A DNA stretch of 64,000 bases, taken from the NCBI GenBank assembly GCA_902781315.1, contig CACZIT010000009.1, positions 1-64,000 on the forward strand, written 5' to 3'. The position numbers were made by a program, and so were the translations under genes. Below are positions 31,441 to 39,951 of the stretch, one piece after another (the stretch's first letter is position 1; every line of letters begins with the position of its first letter). This DNA is from an uncultured Prevotellaceae bacterium (lineage in GTDB: Bacteria > Bacteroidota > Bacteroidia > Bacteroidales > Bacteroidaceae). The notes beneath the pieces are model-generated. The model was not told the DNA's origin. It ran no database searches and saw only the letters and a list, made by a program, of their open reading frames with translations.

Positions 31441-34400
31441 AGAAGAGAACTATGTTGAGCATGATGGCCCTTGGCATCATGCTGCTCACATCGCTCCCGG
31501 CTGGTGCCCAGTCGGGCCGGCCGCAGGTGGTGCGCCCGGTATCGCTGGACGCCCGCGACCAGTGGGAGGCGATGCAGCAAGAGAGTAAGAAAAAGACGGC
31601 CGTGGTGACAGCCCGCGGCTATAGTATGCTGACACCCGTGGCGCAGACCACTACGCTCGGCCAGCCCTTTGCCTCGCGCAAGGTGCAGCCGCAGCCGACG
31701 CTGGTGCCGATGGTGGGTGCCGACTACACGATGCCGGCACAGATTTACGGTCTGCCCGTGTACAGCAACAAGTGGAACAACGGCGACGGAACGGGGCAGT
31801 ATGGCGTCTATACGTTCACGGCCGACGCACCGGCCTCGGCAAAGGTGGTGCTGAAGAGCGATGTCTTCAAGGCCAACGGCGGTGCCATGTATGCCAATGG
31901 CCGACTGAACGTGCTGAACTATACGACGTTCTGGGGCAGCTACATCCTGGACCACGACTGGTATGAGTACAGCACGCAGTACTGGGACCTGCTGCAGCAC
32001 CGGCGGGGCGAGGGCGACAACGCCGTGACGCGCCTGATGTCGGCCTGCGGCGGCTACGACCAGGCCACGGGCCAGTACTACGCCATCATGTACACCGACG
32101 ACATGTCGCAGCAGGTGTTCGGCACGCTGGACTACCAGAAGAACACGCGTAAGGTGATCAAGGTGCTCGCCAGCGAGGAGAACGTGCTGGCAATGGCCGT
32201 GAGCCCGGCCGGCGTGGTGTACGGTGTGCGCACGGACGGATGTCTGGTGCAGATCGACAAGACCAGCGGCCGCATGACCGTGGTGGGCGAGACGGGCGTG
32301 ACGCCGCAGTATCTGCAGAGTGCCGCCATCGACCCGCGCACGGGCCGTATGTTCTGGGCTGCCTGCTCGACGACGGAGCCCGTGGGCCTCTACGAGGTGG
32401 ACCTGCAGACGGGCCGCGCCACACTGATTGGCAAGTTTGCCAACAGCGAGGAGTATGTGGGCCTCTACATTCCCGCCCCGCAGGCCGAGGAGAATGCTCC
32501 CGCTGCCTGCTCGTCGCTGAGCACGAGCTTCACGGGCGATGCCCTGACGGGAACGGTGAACTTCCGTCTGCCGTCGAAGACCTTTGCCAGCGCTGCCATC
32601 GAGGAGACCGAACTGGGCTACTGCGTCTATGTGGACGGCACGCTGGTGGCCGAGGGCACGGGCGAGCCGGGCACAGTGGTGAAGCCCGAGGTGCAGGTGA
32701 GCGAAAACCGGACCTACCGCTTCGAGGTGAGCGCGAAGAACGCTGCCGGCGAGGGTCCGCGCATTCATCTGGACAAATTCATCGGCAAGGACGCCCCGGT
32801 GGCTCCTACTGGTGTGCGCCTGACGAGGAGTGGCGAGGAGAACGGCATCAAGTTGTCGTGGGGCGCTCCTGCCTCGGGACAGCATAAGGGCTACGTGAAC
32901 CGCGACGAACTGAACTATACCATCGTGCGCTATCCCGACCAGGTGACCGTGAGCGAGCACCAGAAGGAGCGCACCTTCACCGAGACCATCACCACGACGG
33001 CACTGGCCAACTACTACTACGTGGTGACGGCCTACAACGGCGATATAGAGGGTCTGTCGGCAGAGTCGAACCGTCTGATGTTCGGCACCGCCATCGAGCC
33101 GCCTTACTACGAGGACTTCGAGGACCAGAGCGCCGGCGCGTCGATGTTCACCATTATCGACAGCAACAAGGACGGCAACACGTGGCAGTACGGATTCTGG
33201 AACGGCACGCTGAATGCCGACCTCTACTACACGATGAACGAAGACCGTACGACACCCGGCGACGACTGGGTGATTACGTCGCCCATACATCTGAAGGCCA
33301 ACCGCTTCTACGAGCTGACGTTCGACGTGAACAACGACCGCTGGTTCGGCGGCAACGAGGTCATCTCGGCCTGGCTGGGCACTGACAAGACCGTGGAGGC
33401 CATGACGACCGAAGTGGTGCCGGTGACGACGGTGACCAACGGCGACCCCGCCCCGCTGAGCGGCATCATCAAGTCGGACCGTGACGGCAACTACTACGTG
33501 GGCTTCCACTGCGAGAGTCCGGCCGACCAGAGCATGCTGGAACTGGACAACCTGCAACTGGTGGAGAGCGGCGTGTTTGAAGCTCCCGACACCGTGAAGA
33601 ACGTCACGCTGACGCCGGGACGCAGCGGTGCCACGACGGCCAAGCTGCAATTCACCGTGCCTACAACCGACTTCTACGGCAATGCCATCGAGAAGGTGGA
33701 CAGCGTGGTGGTATATCGCGGCAAGGCGAAGCGTCGCGTGTATAAGGATCCCGAACTGGGCAGCACGGTGACGTTCAACGACTCGTCGGTGCCGACGGGC
33801 ATGACCACCTACCGCGTCTATACCTACAACTCCTACGGCTGCGGCATTCCCGCCGAGCGCACCGCCTGGGTGGGCATCGACGTGCCGACGGAGCCCACAG
33901 ACGTGACGCTGACCATGAGCGGCCTGACGGCCCGACTGACCTGGAAGGCCCCGACGACGGGCGTCCACGGTGGCTACGTGAAGGCTTCGGAACTGACGTA
34001 TAACATTGAGGACATGAACTCCTACATCAAGGGCGACCACCGTGCCGGCACAACCTACACGGAGAATCGTGGCACGGCGCAGGAGATATTGTACTACCGC
34101 GTGTCGGCCCAGAGCAAGTCGGGCGGCAGCGGCTACACCTATTCTAATACGGTGGTGTCGGGAGCACCCTATGCACTGCCGTTCAAGGAGTCGTTTGCCA
34201 ATGCCAAGACCGACCAGCTGTGGACAGCCCAGCAGTCGGAGGGCTTTGCCGGCGAGCAGGGCTACACGCAGAGCATCAGTGCCGACGGCGACCAGGGAGC
34301 AGCCATCGTGAAACCGGCGAAGGCAGGCGATGTGGCTCAGTTCACGTCGGGTAAGATCAGCCTGGCTAAGGCCGAGCACCCCATCCTCGAATACTACTAC

Positions 34401-35939
34401 TACGCCGTGCCGAAGCAGACGACGACGCTCTCGGTGATTGCCACCCCGAACGGCGACGGCACGCAGAGCCAGGTCGTGGCAACAACCGACTACTCGACGC
34501 TGAGCGGCAGTGCCGGTTGGCGCAAGGTGACGGTGAAACTGGACGAGCTGAAGGGCAGTGAGTACATCATGCTGTCGTTCAACGCCCAAGCTACGGGCAG
34601 CCGCTTCGGCGACGTGGCCTTCGATGCCATCACCGTGCGCGACCAGCAGCCGGTGGATCTCGTTGTGGAGCAGCTGAATGTTCCTTCGATGGTGCAGGCC
34701 GGTAAGAAGGTTGCGGTGACTACAACTGTGGGCAACCAGGGCTACAGCGTGGCAGGCGGCTACAAGGTGCGCCTGATGAAGAACGGACTCTTCGCCGACG
34801 AACAGGATGGCAAGGAGTTGGGTGCCGGCGAGAAGGCCGACTATACCTTCGACGTGGCCACGGCCGTGACCGACAAGGAAGAAAACGAGTTTGAAGTGAT
34901 CGTGCTGTGCGAGGAAGACCAGGACGACGCCAACAACCGCGCTACGGGTAAGATGACGGTGGAGATGCCACTCTATCCTGCTCCTACGGCTGGTGAGGGC
35001 GTGACCGACAACACACTAGTGACACTGACGTGGCAGGCTCCCGACCTGACGACGCGCGATGTGGAGCAGACGGAGGACTTCGAGCGCTACGAGCCGTTCA
35101 TCATCGACGGCATTGGCGGATGGACCGTACGCGACGACGACGGTGCACCGACACAGGGTCTCTACACGGGCGACGGCAATCAGGTGATGTACAACCACGC
35201 CGGCGAGCCGATGGCCTTCCAGGTGTTCAATGCTGAGGCTGCCGGACTGGCTGCTGCCACACAGCTGCAGGCCCACTCGGGCAGCCAGATGCTGGCGAAC
35301 ATCATTGAGGGCAACGCACAGGCCGACGACTGGCTCATCTCGCCCGAACTCTCGGGCAGGGAGCAGACCGTGAGCTTCTGGGTGCGCGGCATGGGCAACG
35401 ACTACATTGAGACGTTTGACGTGCTGGCATCGCAGAGCGGCATGGACGAGCAAGACTTCCAGAAAGTGGAGGCATCGGGCAATGCTGCTGGTGCCGACTG
35501 GACGGAGATCACGGTGTTGCTGCCCGAAGGCACACGCCACTTCGCACTTCACGTGAAGGGTCAGCAGAAGTTCATGCTCATGGTGGACGACATCACCTAT
35601 GTGCTCTTCAATACGTCCGACCTGAAACTGCTGGGCTACAATGTCTACTGGGCTGATGAACTCCTGAACGACGAACCGATTAAGGAAACGACGTTCGAGG
35701 CTCCCTGGATGGGCAGCGACGACTACCGCGTGACGGCTGTCTACGAGCAGGGCGAATCGGCACTGAGCATGCCGTTCCACATCGTCTCGACTGGTATCGA
35801 GGAAGTGGAGAACGGAAAACTGAGCATTGGAAATATCTACGACCTGGGTGGTCGGAAGGTTGACAATGGCAACCAGAGATTAAAGACGTTGCCGAAGGGC
35901 ATCTACATCCACAACGGACGGAAGGTCGTTGTGAAATAG
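31437..35939 (+). CDS. 1500-residue secreted multi-domain adhesin-like protein
   Basis: The signal peptide MKKRTMLSMMALGIMLLTSLPAGA is followed by a region with propeller-like repeats (about 170-350, SPAGVVYGVRTDGCLVQIDK, AAIDPRTGRMFW). Then alternating fibronectin-III-like domains (about 445-535, 700-785, 790-880) and choice-of-anchor/cleaved-adhesin domains (about 540-695 starting PPYYEDFEDQ with DDWVITSP; about 885-1040; about 1190-1370 with ADDWLISPEL) follow. A CARDB-like segment lies at about 1045-1130 (VTTTVGNQGYSVAGGYKVRL). The C-terminus is the IYDLGGRKV ... LPKGIYIHNGRKVVVK tail seen on other exported proteins here. Choice-of-anchor J domains occur in gingipain adhesin regions and other surface proteins. 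Binding to host or plant surfaces is likely but the ligand is unknown. Confidence 0.8.
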   Translation: MKKRTMLSMMALGIMLLTSLPAGAQSGRPQVVRPVSLDARDQWEAMQQESKKKTAVVTARGYSMLTPVAQTTTLGQPFASRKVQPQPTLVPMVGADYTMPAQIYGLPVYSNKWNNGDGTGQYGVYTFTADAPASAKVVLKSDVFKANGGAMYANGRLNVLNYTTFWGSYILDHDWYEYSTQYWDLLQHRRGEGDNAVTRLMSACGGYDQATGQYYAIMYTDDMSQQVFGTLDYQKNTRKVIKVLASEENVLAMAVSPAGVVYGVRTDGCLVQIDKTSGRMTVVGETGVTPQYLQSAAIDPRTGRMFWAACSTTEPVGLYEVDLQTGRATLIGKFANSEEYVGLYIPAPQAEENAPAACSSLSTSFTGDALTGTVNFRLPSKTFASAAIEETELGYCVYVDGTLVAEGTGEPGTVVKPEVQVSENRTYRFEVSAKNAAGEGPRIHLDKFIGKDAPVAPTGVRLTRSGEENGIKLSWGAPASGQHKGYVNRDELNYTIVRYPDQVTVSEHQKERTFTETITTTALANYYYVVTAYNGDIEGLSAESNRLMFGTAIEPPYYEDFEDQSAGASMFTIIDSNKDGNTWQYGFWNGTLNADLYYTMNEDRTTPGDDWVITSPIHLKANRFYELTFDVNNDRWFGGNEVISAWLGTDKTVEAMTTEVVPVTTVTNGDPAPLSGIIKSDRDGNYYVGFHCESPADQSMLELDNLQLVESGVFEAPDTVKNVTLTPGRSGATTAKLQFTVPTTDFYGNAIEKVDSVVVYRGKAKRRVYKDPELGSTVTFNDSSVPTGMTTYRVYTYNSYGCGIPAERTAWVGIDVPTEPTDVTLTMSGLTARLTWKAPTTGVHGGYVKASELTYNIEDMNSYIKGDHRAGTTYTENRGTAQEILYYRVSAQSKSGGSGYTYSNTVVSGAPYALPFKESFANAKTDQLWTAQQSEGFAGEQGYTQSISADGDQGAAIVKPAKAGDVAQFTSGKISLAKAEHPILEYYYYAVPKQTTTLSVIATPNGDGTQSQVVATTDYSTLSGSAGWRKVTVKLDELKGSEYIMLSFNAQATGSRFGDVAFDAITVRDQQPVDLVVEQLNVPSMVQAGKKVAVTTTVGNQGYSVAGGYKVRLMKNGLFADEQDGKELGAGEKADYTFDVATAVTDKEENEFEVIVLCEEDQDDANNRATGKMTVEMPLYPAPTAGEGVTDNTLVTLTWQAPDLTTRDVEQTEDFERYEPFIIDGIGGWTVRDDDGAPTQGLYTGDGNQVMYNHAGEPMAFQVFNAEAAGLAAATQLQAHSGSQMLANIIEGNAQADDWLISPELSGREQTVSFWVRGMGNDYIETFDVLASQSGMDEQDFQKVEASGNAAGADWTEITVLLPEGTRHFALHVKGQQKFMLMVDDITYVLFNTSDLKLLGYNVYWADELLNDEPIKETTFEAPWMGSDDYRVTAVYEQGESALSMPFHIVSTGIEEVENGKLSIGNIYDLGGRKVDNGNQRLKTLPKGIYIHNGRKVVVK

Positions 35940-35948
35940 AAACAAAAA

Positions 35949-35976
35949 GAGAGCGCCACACTGATGTGACGCTCTC
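35949..35976. terminator. Bidirectional terminator between adhesin and rplS
   Basis: GAGAGCGCCACA (35949-35960) pairs with TGTGACGCTCTC (35965-35976), one mismatch, 4-nt loop CTGA. A T-run follows on the plus strand (ATTTTTTTT), and TTTTTGTTT follows on the minus strand. The flanking genes are convergent. Confidence 0.9.
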
Positions 35977-36016
35977 ATTTTTTTTGCTTTCTTCTGAAAA
36001 AGGAAAGCCTGAGGAT

Positions 36017-36388
36017 TTAGGCTTTCGGGGCAGCACCTGAACGCTTCTCCTTGATGCGGGCCTTCTTACCCGTGAGGTTGCGCAGGTAGTACAGCTTGGC
36101 ACGGCGAACCTTACCACGCTTGTTGACCTCGATGCTGTCGATGTTCGGCGACTCGATGGGGAAGATACGCTCCACACCCACGGTGCCCGACATCTTACGA
36201 ACAGTGAAGCGCTTCTTCTGACCCTCGCCCGAGATGCGGATCACCACACCACGGTAGAGCTGGATGCGCTCCTTGGAACCCTCGACAATTTTGTAAGCGA
36301 CAGTGATGGTATCACCAGGACCAAACTGGGGAAACTCCTTGCCGGTTGCAAATGCTTCTTCAGCAACTTTGATTAAATCAGTTTTCAT
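36017..36388 (-). CDS. rplS: 50S ribosomal protein L19
   Basis: A 123-residue protein with typical L19 sequence: [32 protein letters not shown], and the conserved [17 protein letters not shown] and [21 protein letters not shown]19 sits at the 30S-50S interface and helps shape the tRNA-binding region. Length and both ends fit the family, with a short alanine-rich C-terminus. The promoter -7 box TACCTTTGC lies at 36480-36488 (minus strand), giving a leader of about 90 nt; the leader has GC-rich pairing potential and might carry a ribosomal-protein autoregulatory element. It is a single-gene unit ending at the bidirectional terminator. Confidence 0.98.
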   Translation of the reverse strand: MKTDLIKVAEEAFATGKEFPQFGPGDTITVAYKIVEGSKERIQLYRGVVIRISGEGQKKRFTVRKMSGTVGVERIFPIESPNIDSIEVNKRGKVRRAKLYYLRNLTGKKARIKEKRSGAAPKA

Positions 36389-36488
36389 TTCTTTTGTAAT
36401 GAATTATAAGTTGTTTGTCTCGCCAACGCAACATGGCTCAAGACTCATCCTCGACCAGCGGTTACGCCGAAAAGCGGCTGCAAAGGTA
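36389..36488 (-). promoter_or_regulatory. rplS promoter and possible structured leader
   Basis: The -7 box TACCTTTGC is at 36480-36488 on the minus strand. The following ~90 nt begin with GCCGCTTTTCGGCG (a hairpin) and contain further short complementary segments. Autoregulation by L19 is an inference; no known leader motif was matched by eye. Confidence 0.45.
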
Positions 36489-36621
36489 CTAAAAAGTTTA
36501 GAGTTAAGGGGTTAGAGCTATGAGGGATTGCATGGAATTTACATTTATTTAACACATTGCCCATCTGAAACCTGCTGACTGAGGAAGAAAAAGTCGGATT
36601 TTTTTTGTATTTTTGCAAAGT

Positions 36622-36670
36622 GAAACCGGAAATTCGAAACCAGAAACTTGAAACTCGAAATCTGAATATG
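36622..36670. repeat. 7-nt-period tract ending on an ATG
   Basis: Seven units in register: GAAACCG, GAAATTC, GAAACCA, GAAACTT, GAAACTC, GAAATCT, GAATATG. The last unit contains the start codon of the 5'-nucleotidase C-terminal gene, so the tract is its 5' leader. Confidence 0.85.
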
Positions 36671-37456
36671 AAACAAGCGAAACTATTTTTGCTGTTGGCA
36701 GCGGCATTGCTGCTGTCATCGTGTGCCACCCGCTACAAGGTGACTGGCATAGAGCGCACCCGTATGCTCATCGACAAGCGCTATGATGCCCAGCCCGATG
36801 CCGGGGCTCAGGCTTTCATTGCTCCCTATAAGCAGCAGGTGGATTCGATCATGAGCCCTGTGGTGGGGCATGCCGCCAAGTATATGGCTGCCCGCAAGCC
36901 CGAGAGCACGCTCTCTAACCTGCTGAGCGACATCCTGGTGTGGGGCGGACGGCCCTTCGGCGAGCATCCTGACGTGGGCATCTACAATATGGGTGGCATT
37001 CGTGCTGCGCTGGCCGAGGGTGTAGTGACCTACGGCAACGTTGTCGACGTGGCACCGTTTGAGAACAAAATCTGTTTCCTCACGCTCACGGGCGAGAAAC
37101 TGTTGGAACTGTTCGGCCAACTGGCCAGTCGCGGTGGCGAGGGCGTGAGCCACGGCACGCAGTTACGCATTGCCGACGGCAAGCTGCTCTCGGCAACGCT
37201 CAACGGACAACCCATTGACCCGCAAGGCAGTTACCGCATTGCCACGCTCGACTATCTGGCACAGGGCAACGACGGTCTGCTGGCCTTCAAGGAGGGCACC
37301 AATGTGGTGTCGCCACAGACAGAGGAAAACAACGTGCGCTTCATCATCATGGACTACTTCCGTGCCGAGGCTGCCCAAGGACGCGCCGTGTCGGCCGAGG
37401 TGGAGGGGCGCATCATCTCGGAGACTTCCACCGACGGCATCCCGGTGGGGAATTGA
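36668..37456 (+). CDS. 5'-nucleotidase C-terminal-domain lipoprotein
   Basis: Taken from ATG 36668 (MKQAKLFLLLAAALLLSSC), where the lipobox LSSC marks a lipoprotein; 262 residues. The body matches the substrate-binding C-terminal domain of UshA-type 5'-nucleotidases: NLLSDILVWG, YNMGGIRAALAEG (nucleoside-stacking region), GNVVDVAPFENKICFLTLTG and YRIATLDYLAQGNDGLLAF. The metallophosphatase domain that normally precedes it in one chain is instead encoded by the next gene. The promoter -7 box TATTTTTGC (36608-36616) is followed by a 7-nt-period leader. Together the two products would dephosphorylate nucleotides in the periplasm for purine or phosphate scavenging. Confidence 0.9.
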   Translation: MKQAKLFLLLAAALLLSSCATRYKVTGIERTRMLIDKRYDAQPDAGAQAFIAPYKQQVDSIMSPVVGHAAKYMAARKPESTLSNLLSDILVWGGRPFGEHPDVGIYNMGGIRAALAEGVVTYGNVVDVAPFENKICFLTLTGEKLLELFGQLASRGGEGVSHGTQLRIADGKLLSATLNGQPIDPQGSYRIATLDYLAQGNDGLLAFKEGTNVVSPQTEENNVRFIIMDYFRAEAAQGRAVSAEVEGRIISETSTDGIPVGN

Positions 37457-37498
37457 AAAATGGAGAATTGAGAATTGAAAACAGAGAATTGTATTATG
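37450..37498. repeat. 7-nt-period tract joining the two nucleotidase genes
   Basis: Seven units in register: GAATTGA (with the upstream stop TGA), AAAATGG, AGAATTG, AGAATTG, AAAACAG, AGAATTG, TATTATG (ending on the downstream ATG). It forms the whole junction between the two genes. Confidence 0.85.
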
Positions 37499-38377
37499 AA
37501 GAAATATCGTATCAGACTCATCATCGTGGCTCTGCTCCTGACGCTGCCCCTTGGCATGCAGGCCAAGAAGCACAAGCAGTTGCTCATTCTGCACACCAAC
37601 GACACGCATAGCTGTATCATGCCGCTCAGCGAGACACTGGCCGACACATTGGTGGCGGGTCGTGGAGGTTTCCTGCGCCGCATCGCTATGTTGAAGGAAG
37701 AACGGCAGAAGAATCCTGACCTGCTCTACTTCGACAGCGGCGACTTCTGTCAGGGCTCGCCTTACTACACGCTTTTCAAGGGCGACGTGGAGATTGGACT
37801 GATGAACCAAATGGGCATTGATGCCTCTACCATCGGTAACCACGAATTCGACTTCGGACTCGACAACATGGCGCGGCTGTTCCGAATGGCCAACTTCCCC
37901 ATTGTCTGTTCCAACTACGACTTCACAGGCACGGTGCTCGAAGGTCTGGTGAAACCCTATACCATCATCAAGCGCAACGGCGTGAAGATTGGCGTCTTCG
38001 CCCTCGACCCGGAAATGGAAGGACTGGTGTCGGCACAAAACTACGGCGGCGTGAAGTATCTCGACCCTGCAACGTGCGCCAATAAGATGGTGGAACTGCT
38101 GAAGAAGCAGAAGAAGTGCGACCTGGTGATCTGCATCAGCCATTTGGGATGGGACGACACGCCGCAGGAGGAACGTGCTCGCGCCGGCAGGGCAGAGTGC
38201 GACAACAGTGCTATTGCCAAGACGCGTGGCATCGACCTGGTGCTGGGCGGTCATTCCCACACATACTTTCAGGAGTTGCGCTACATCACCGACCTGGACG
38301 GCCGTCAGGTGCCCGTCGACCAGAACGGCAAACATGCCGTCTACGTGGGCCGCATCACGGTCGACCTTGAGAAATAA
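37496..38377 (+). CDS. 5'-nucleotidase metallophosphatase domain, separate gene
   Basis: Taken from ATG 37496 (MKKYRIRLIIVALLLTLPLGMQA), a signal peptide; 293 residues. It holds the calcineurin-like dinuclear metal motifs: ILHTNDTHS (Asp, His), DSGDFCQGSP (Asp), IGNHEFDFG (Asn-His), ISHLGWDD (His) and GGHSHTYF (His-x-His). The chain ends right after the phosphatase domain (VGRITVDLEK), where UshA-type proteins would continue into the C-terminal domain; that part is in the preceding gene. The order of the two domain genes is the reverse of the fused enzyme. The gap between them consists of 7-nt repeats. The two are probably a functional pair, one membrane-anchored and one soluble. Confidence 0.92.
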   Translation: MKKYRIRLIIVALLLTLPLGMQAKKHKQLLILHTNDTHSCIMPLSETLADTLVAGRGGFLRRIAMLKEERQKNPDLLYFDSGDFCQGSPYYTLFKGDVEIGLMNQMGIDASTIGNHEFDFGLDNMARLFRMANFPIVCSNYDFTGTVLEGLVKPYTIIKRNGVKIGVFALDPEMEGLVSAQNYGGVKYLDPATCANKMVELLKKQKKCDLVICISHLGWDDTPQEERARAGRAECDNSAIAKTRGIDLVLGGHSHTYFQELRYITDLDGRQVPVDQNGKHAVYVGRITVDLEK

Positions 38378-38411
38378 AGGCTGTACGGCAGCACCGATTT
38401 AAAATAAATAC

Positions 38412-38440
38412 GCGCGCATGGGAAATAGTCTCATGCGCGC
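38412..38440. terminator. Bidirectional hairpin between nucleotidase and rodA
   Basis: GCGCGCATG (38412-38420) pairs with CATGCGCGC (38432-38440) with an 11-nt loop. AT-rich sequence flanks both sides and the neighbouring genes are convergent. Confidence 0.75.
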
Positions 38441-38475
38441 ATATTTGTATTATTATATTATAAGGTGTATCTTTG

Positions 38476-39945
38476 TCAGGTTCTGACCAGGTTGCGTCCG
38501 GCATCGATGCGCAGGAAAATGAACAGCAAGAGCGTGAAGCCCCAGAGGTTGGAACCACCGTAAGAGAAGAAGGGTAGGGGAATGCCGATGACAGGCGTGA
38601 GGCCGAGCACCATACCCACGTTGATGAACACATGGAAGAGAAACACGCTCGCCACGCAGTAGCCATAGACGCGCCCGAACTTGTAGGGTTGTCGCTCGGC
38701 CAGATGGATGAGCCGCAGGATGAGCATCAGGAACAGGATGAGCACGCCGGCCGATCCGAAGAATCCTTCTTCCTCGCCCACGGTGCAGAAGATGAAGTCG
38801 GTGTCCTGCTCGGGTACGAACTTCAGCTTCGTCTGTGTGCCGTTGAGAAAGCCCTTACCCTGCAGTCCGCCCGAGCCGATGGCAATCTGGCTCTGGTGGA
38901 CGTTGTAGCCGGCACCTGCCAGGTCTTCCTCCAATCCGAGCAGCACGTTGATGCGCACTCGCTGGTGGGGTTTCATCACATCGTTGAGCACGTAGCTGGC
39001 CGAATAGAAGAAAGCGATGCTGCCCAGTGCGAAGGCGGCTATGAAGAAGTAGTTGCGCAGGCGGCTGCTCAGCCCTTCATAGATGAGAATGCCGATGAGA
39101 ATGGCCGAAAGGGCCAGTTGCACGTAGACGATGTCGAAGGGAATGACATACTTGGAGAAGAGCAGCGCTCCGACGGTGATGCCGATGGCATAGGCCATGA
39201 GCACGAACATGCGCTGCCGGTCGCGACAATAGATGCCCACCATCGCGGCAGAGAACACCTGCACGAGCAGTAGCACAATGAACTTGCCCACTGAGGTGGG
39301 CGTGCCCCAGAGCAAGACGGCGTCGTACTTGATGCCGACAACGAAATAGATGACGGCGGCGACGGCTGTGAACAGAATGGAGCCCGTCATGCCCTCGCGG
39401 TAGAACATCAGGAAAAACGACAGGTAGACAAGTGCCGACCCCGTCTCCTTCTGGCCGATAATCATCAACATGGGCAGCACGACAATGGCGCAGGCAATGG
39501 CGAAATGCTTCCATTGCCTGAGGTCGATGCCGTAGGTGGACATGAATTTCGCTACGGCCAAAGCCGTGGCAAACTTGGCAAATTCGGCCGGCTGCACGCG
39601 CAACGGGCCCAAAACGAGCCACGACCGGGAGCCTTTGATTTCATGCGGGTTGAAGATGGTGGCCAGCAAGACCAGGAGCAGCAGGCCGTAGATGATATAG
39701 GCGGCACCGTCGTAGAGACGGTCGTCGAGCAACAGCAACACCAGTCCGAGCAGGATGCTGGAGCCTATCCACACAATCTGCATGCCCGAACGCGTGCTCA
39801 GGCTGAAGATGTCGGTGTCGCCGTAGGTGTACGAAGCACCGCAGACACTGATCCACCCGAAGGTGAGGAGTGCCAGATAGATGCCGATGGTCCACCAATC
39901 GAGTGAACCGAGCACGCTGGGCTGTTTGTCTGGATTGCGCTTCAT
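38476..39945 (-). CDS. rodA: Rod-shape peptidoglycan glycosyltransferase RodA
   Basis: A 489-residue SEDS-family membrane protein with about ten transmembrane helices. The key motifs are QPAEFAKFATALAVAKF, the catalytic acidic residue region VPEQDTDFIFCTVGEEEGF, and GLTPVIGIPLPFFSYGGSN near the end. It polymerises lipid II glycan strands and works with the transpeptidase PBP2 in the elongasome. It is last in the purH-mre operon: the start is 6 nt after the mrdA stop. It is longer than E. coli RodA (370) owing to extended central loops between helices (about 180-310), as is common in Bacteroidetes. The operon ends at the hairpin at 38412-38440. Confidence 0.96.
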   Translation of the reverse strand: MKRNPDKQPSVLGSLDWWTIGIYLALLTFGWISVCGASYTYGDTDIFSLSTRSGMQIVWIGSSILLGLVLLLLDDRLYDGAAYIIYGLLLLVLLATIFNPHEIKGSRSWLVLGPLRVQPAEFAKFATALAVAKFMSTYGIDLRQWKHFAIACAIVVLPMLMIIGQKETGSALVYLSFFLMFYREGMTGSILFTAVAAVIYFVVGIKYDAVLLWGTPTSVGKFIVLLLVQVFSAAMVGIYCRDRQRMFVLMAYAIGITVGALLFSKYVIPFDIVYVQLALSAILIGILIYEGLSSRLRNYFFIAAFALGSIAFFYSASYVLNDVMKPHQRVRINVLLGLEEDLAGAGYNVHQSQIAIGSGGLQGKGFLNGTQTKLKFVPEQDTDFIFCTVGEEEGFFGSAGVLILFLMLILRLIHLAERQPYKFGRVYGYCVASVFLFHVFINVGMVLGLTPVIGIPLPFFSYGGSNLWGFTLLLFIFLRIDAGRNLVRT

Positions 39946-39951
39946 AATTGT

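Noticed and set aside
31248..34589. 1113-codon open frame antisense to the adhesin gene
   Set aside because: Composition is His/Arg/Val-rich shadow coding; there is no recognisable motif, and the plus-strand gene has clear domains.
36389..36488. Known ribosomal-protein leader or riboswitch before rplS
   Set aside because: Some pairing is possible, but no known consensus could be recognised by eye, so only a tentative leader is listed.
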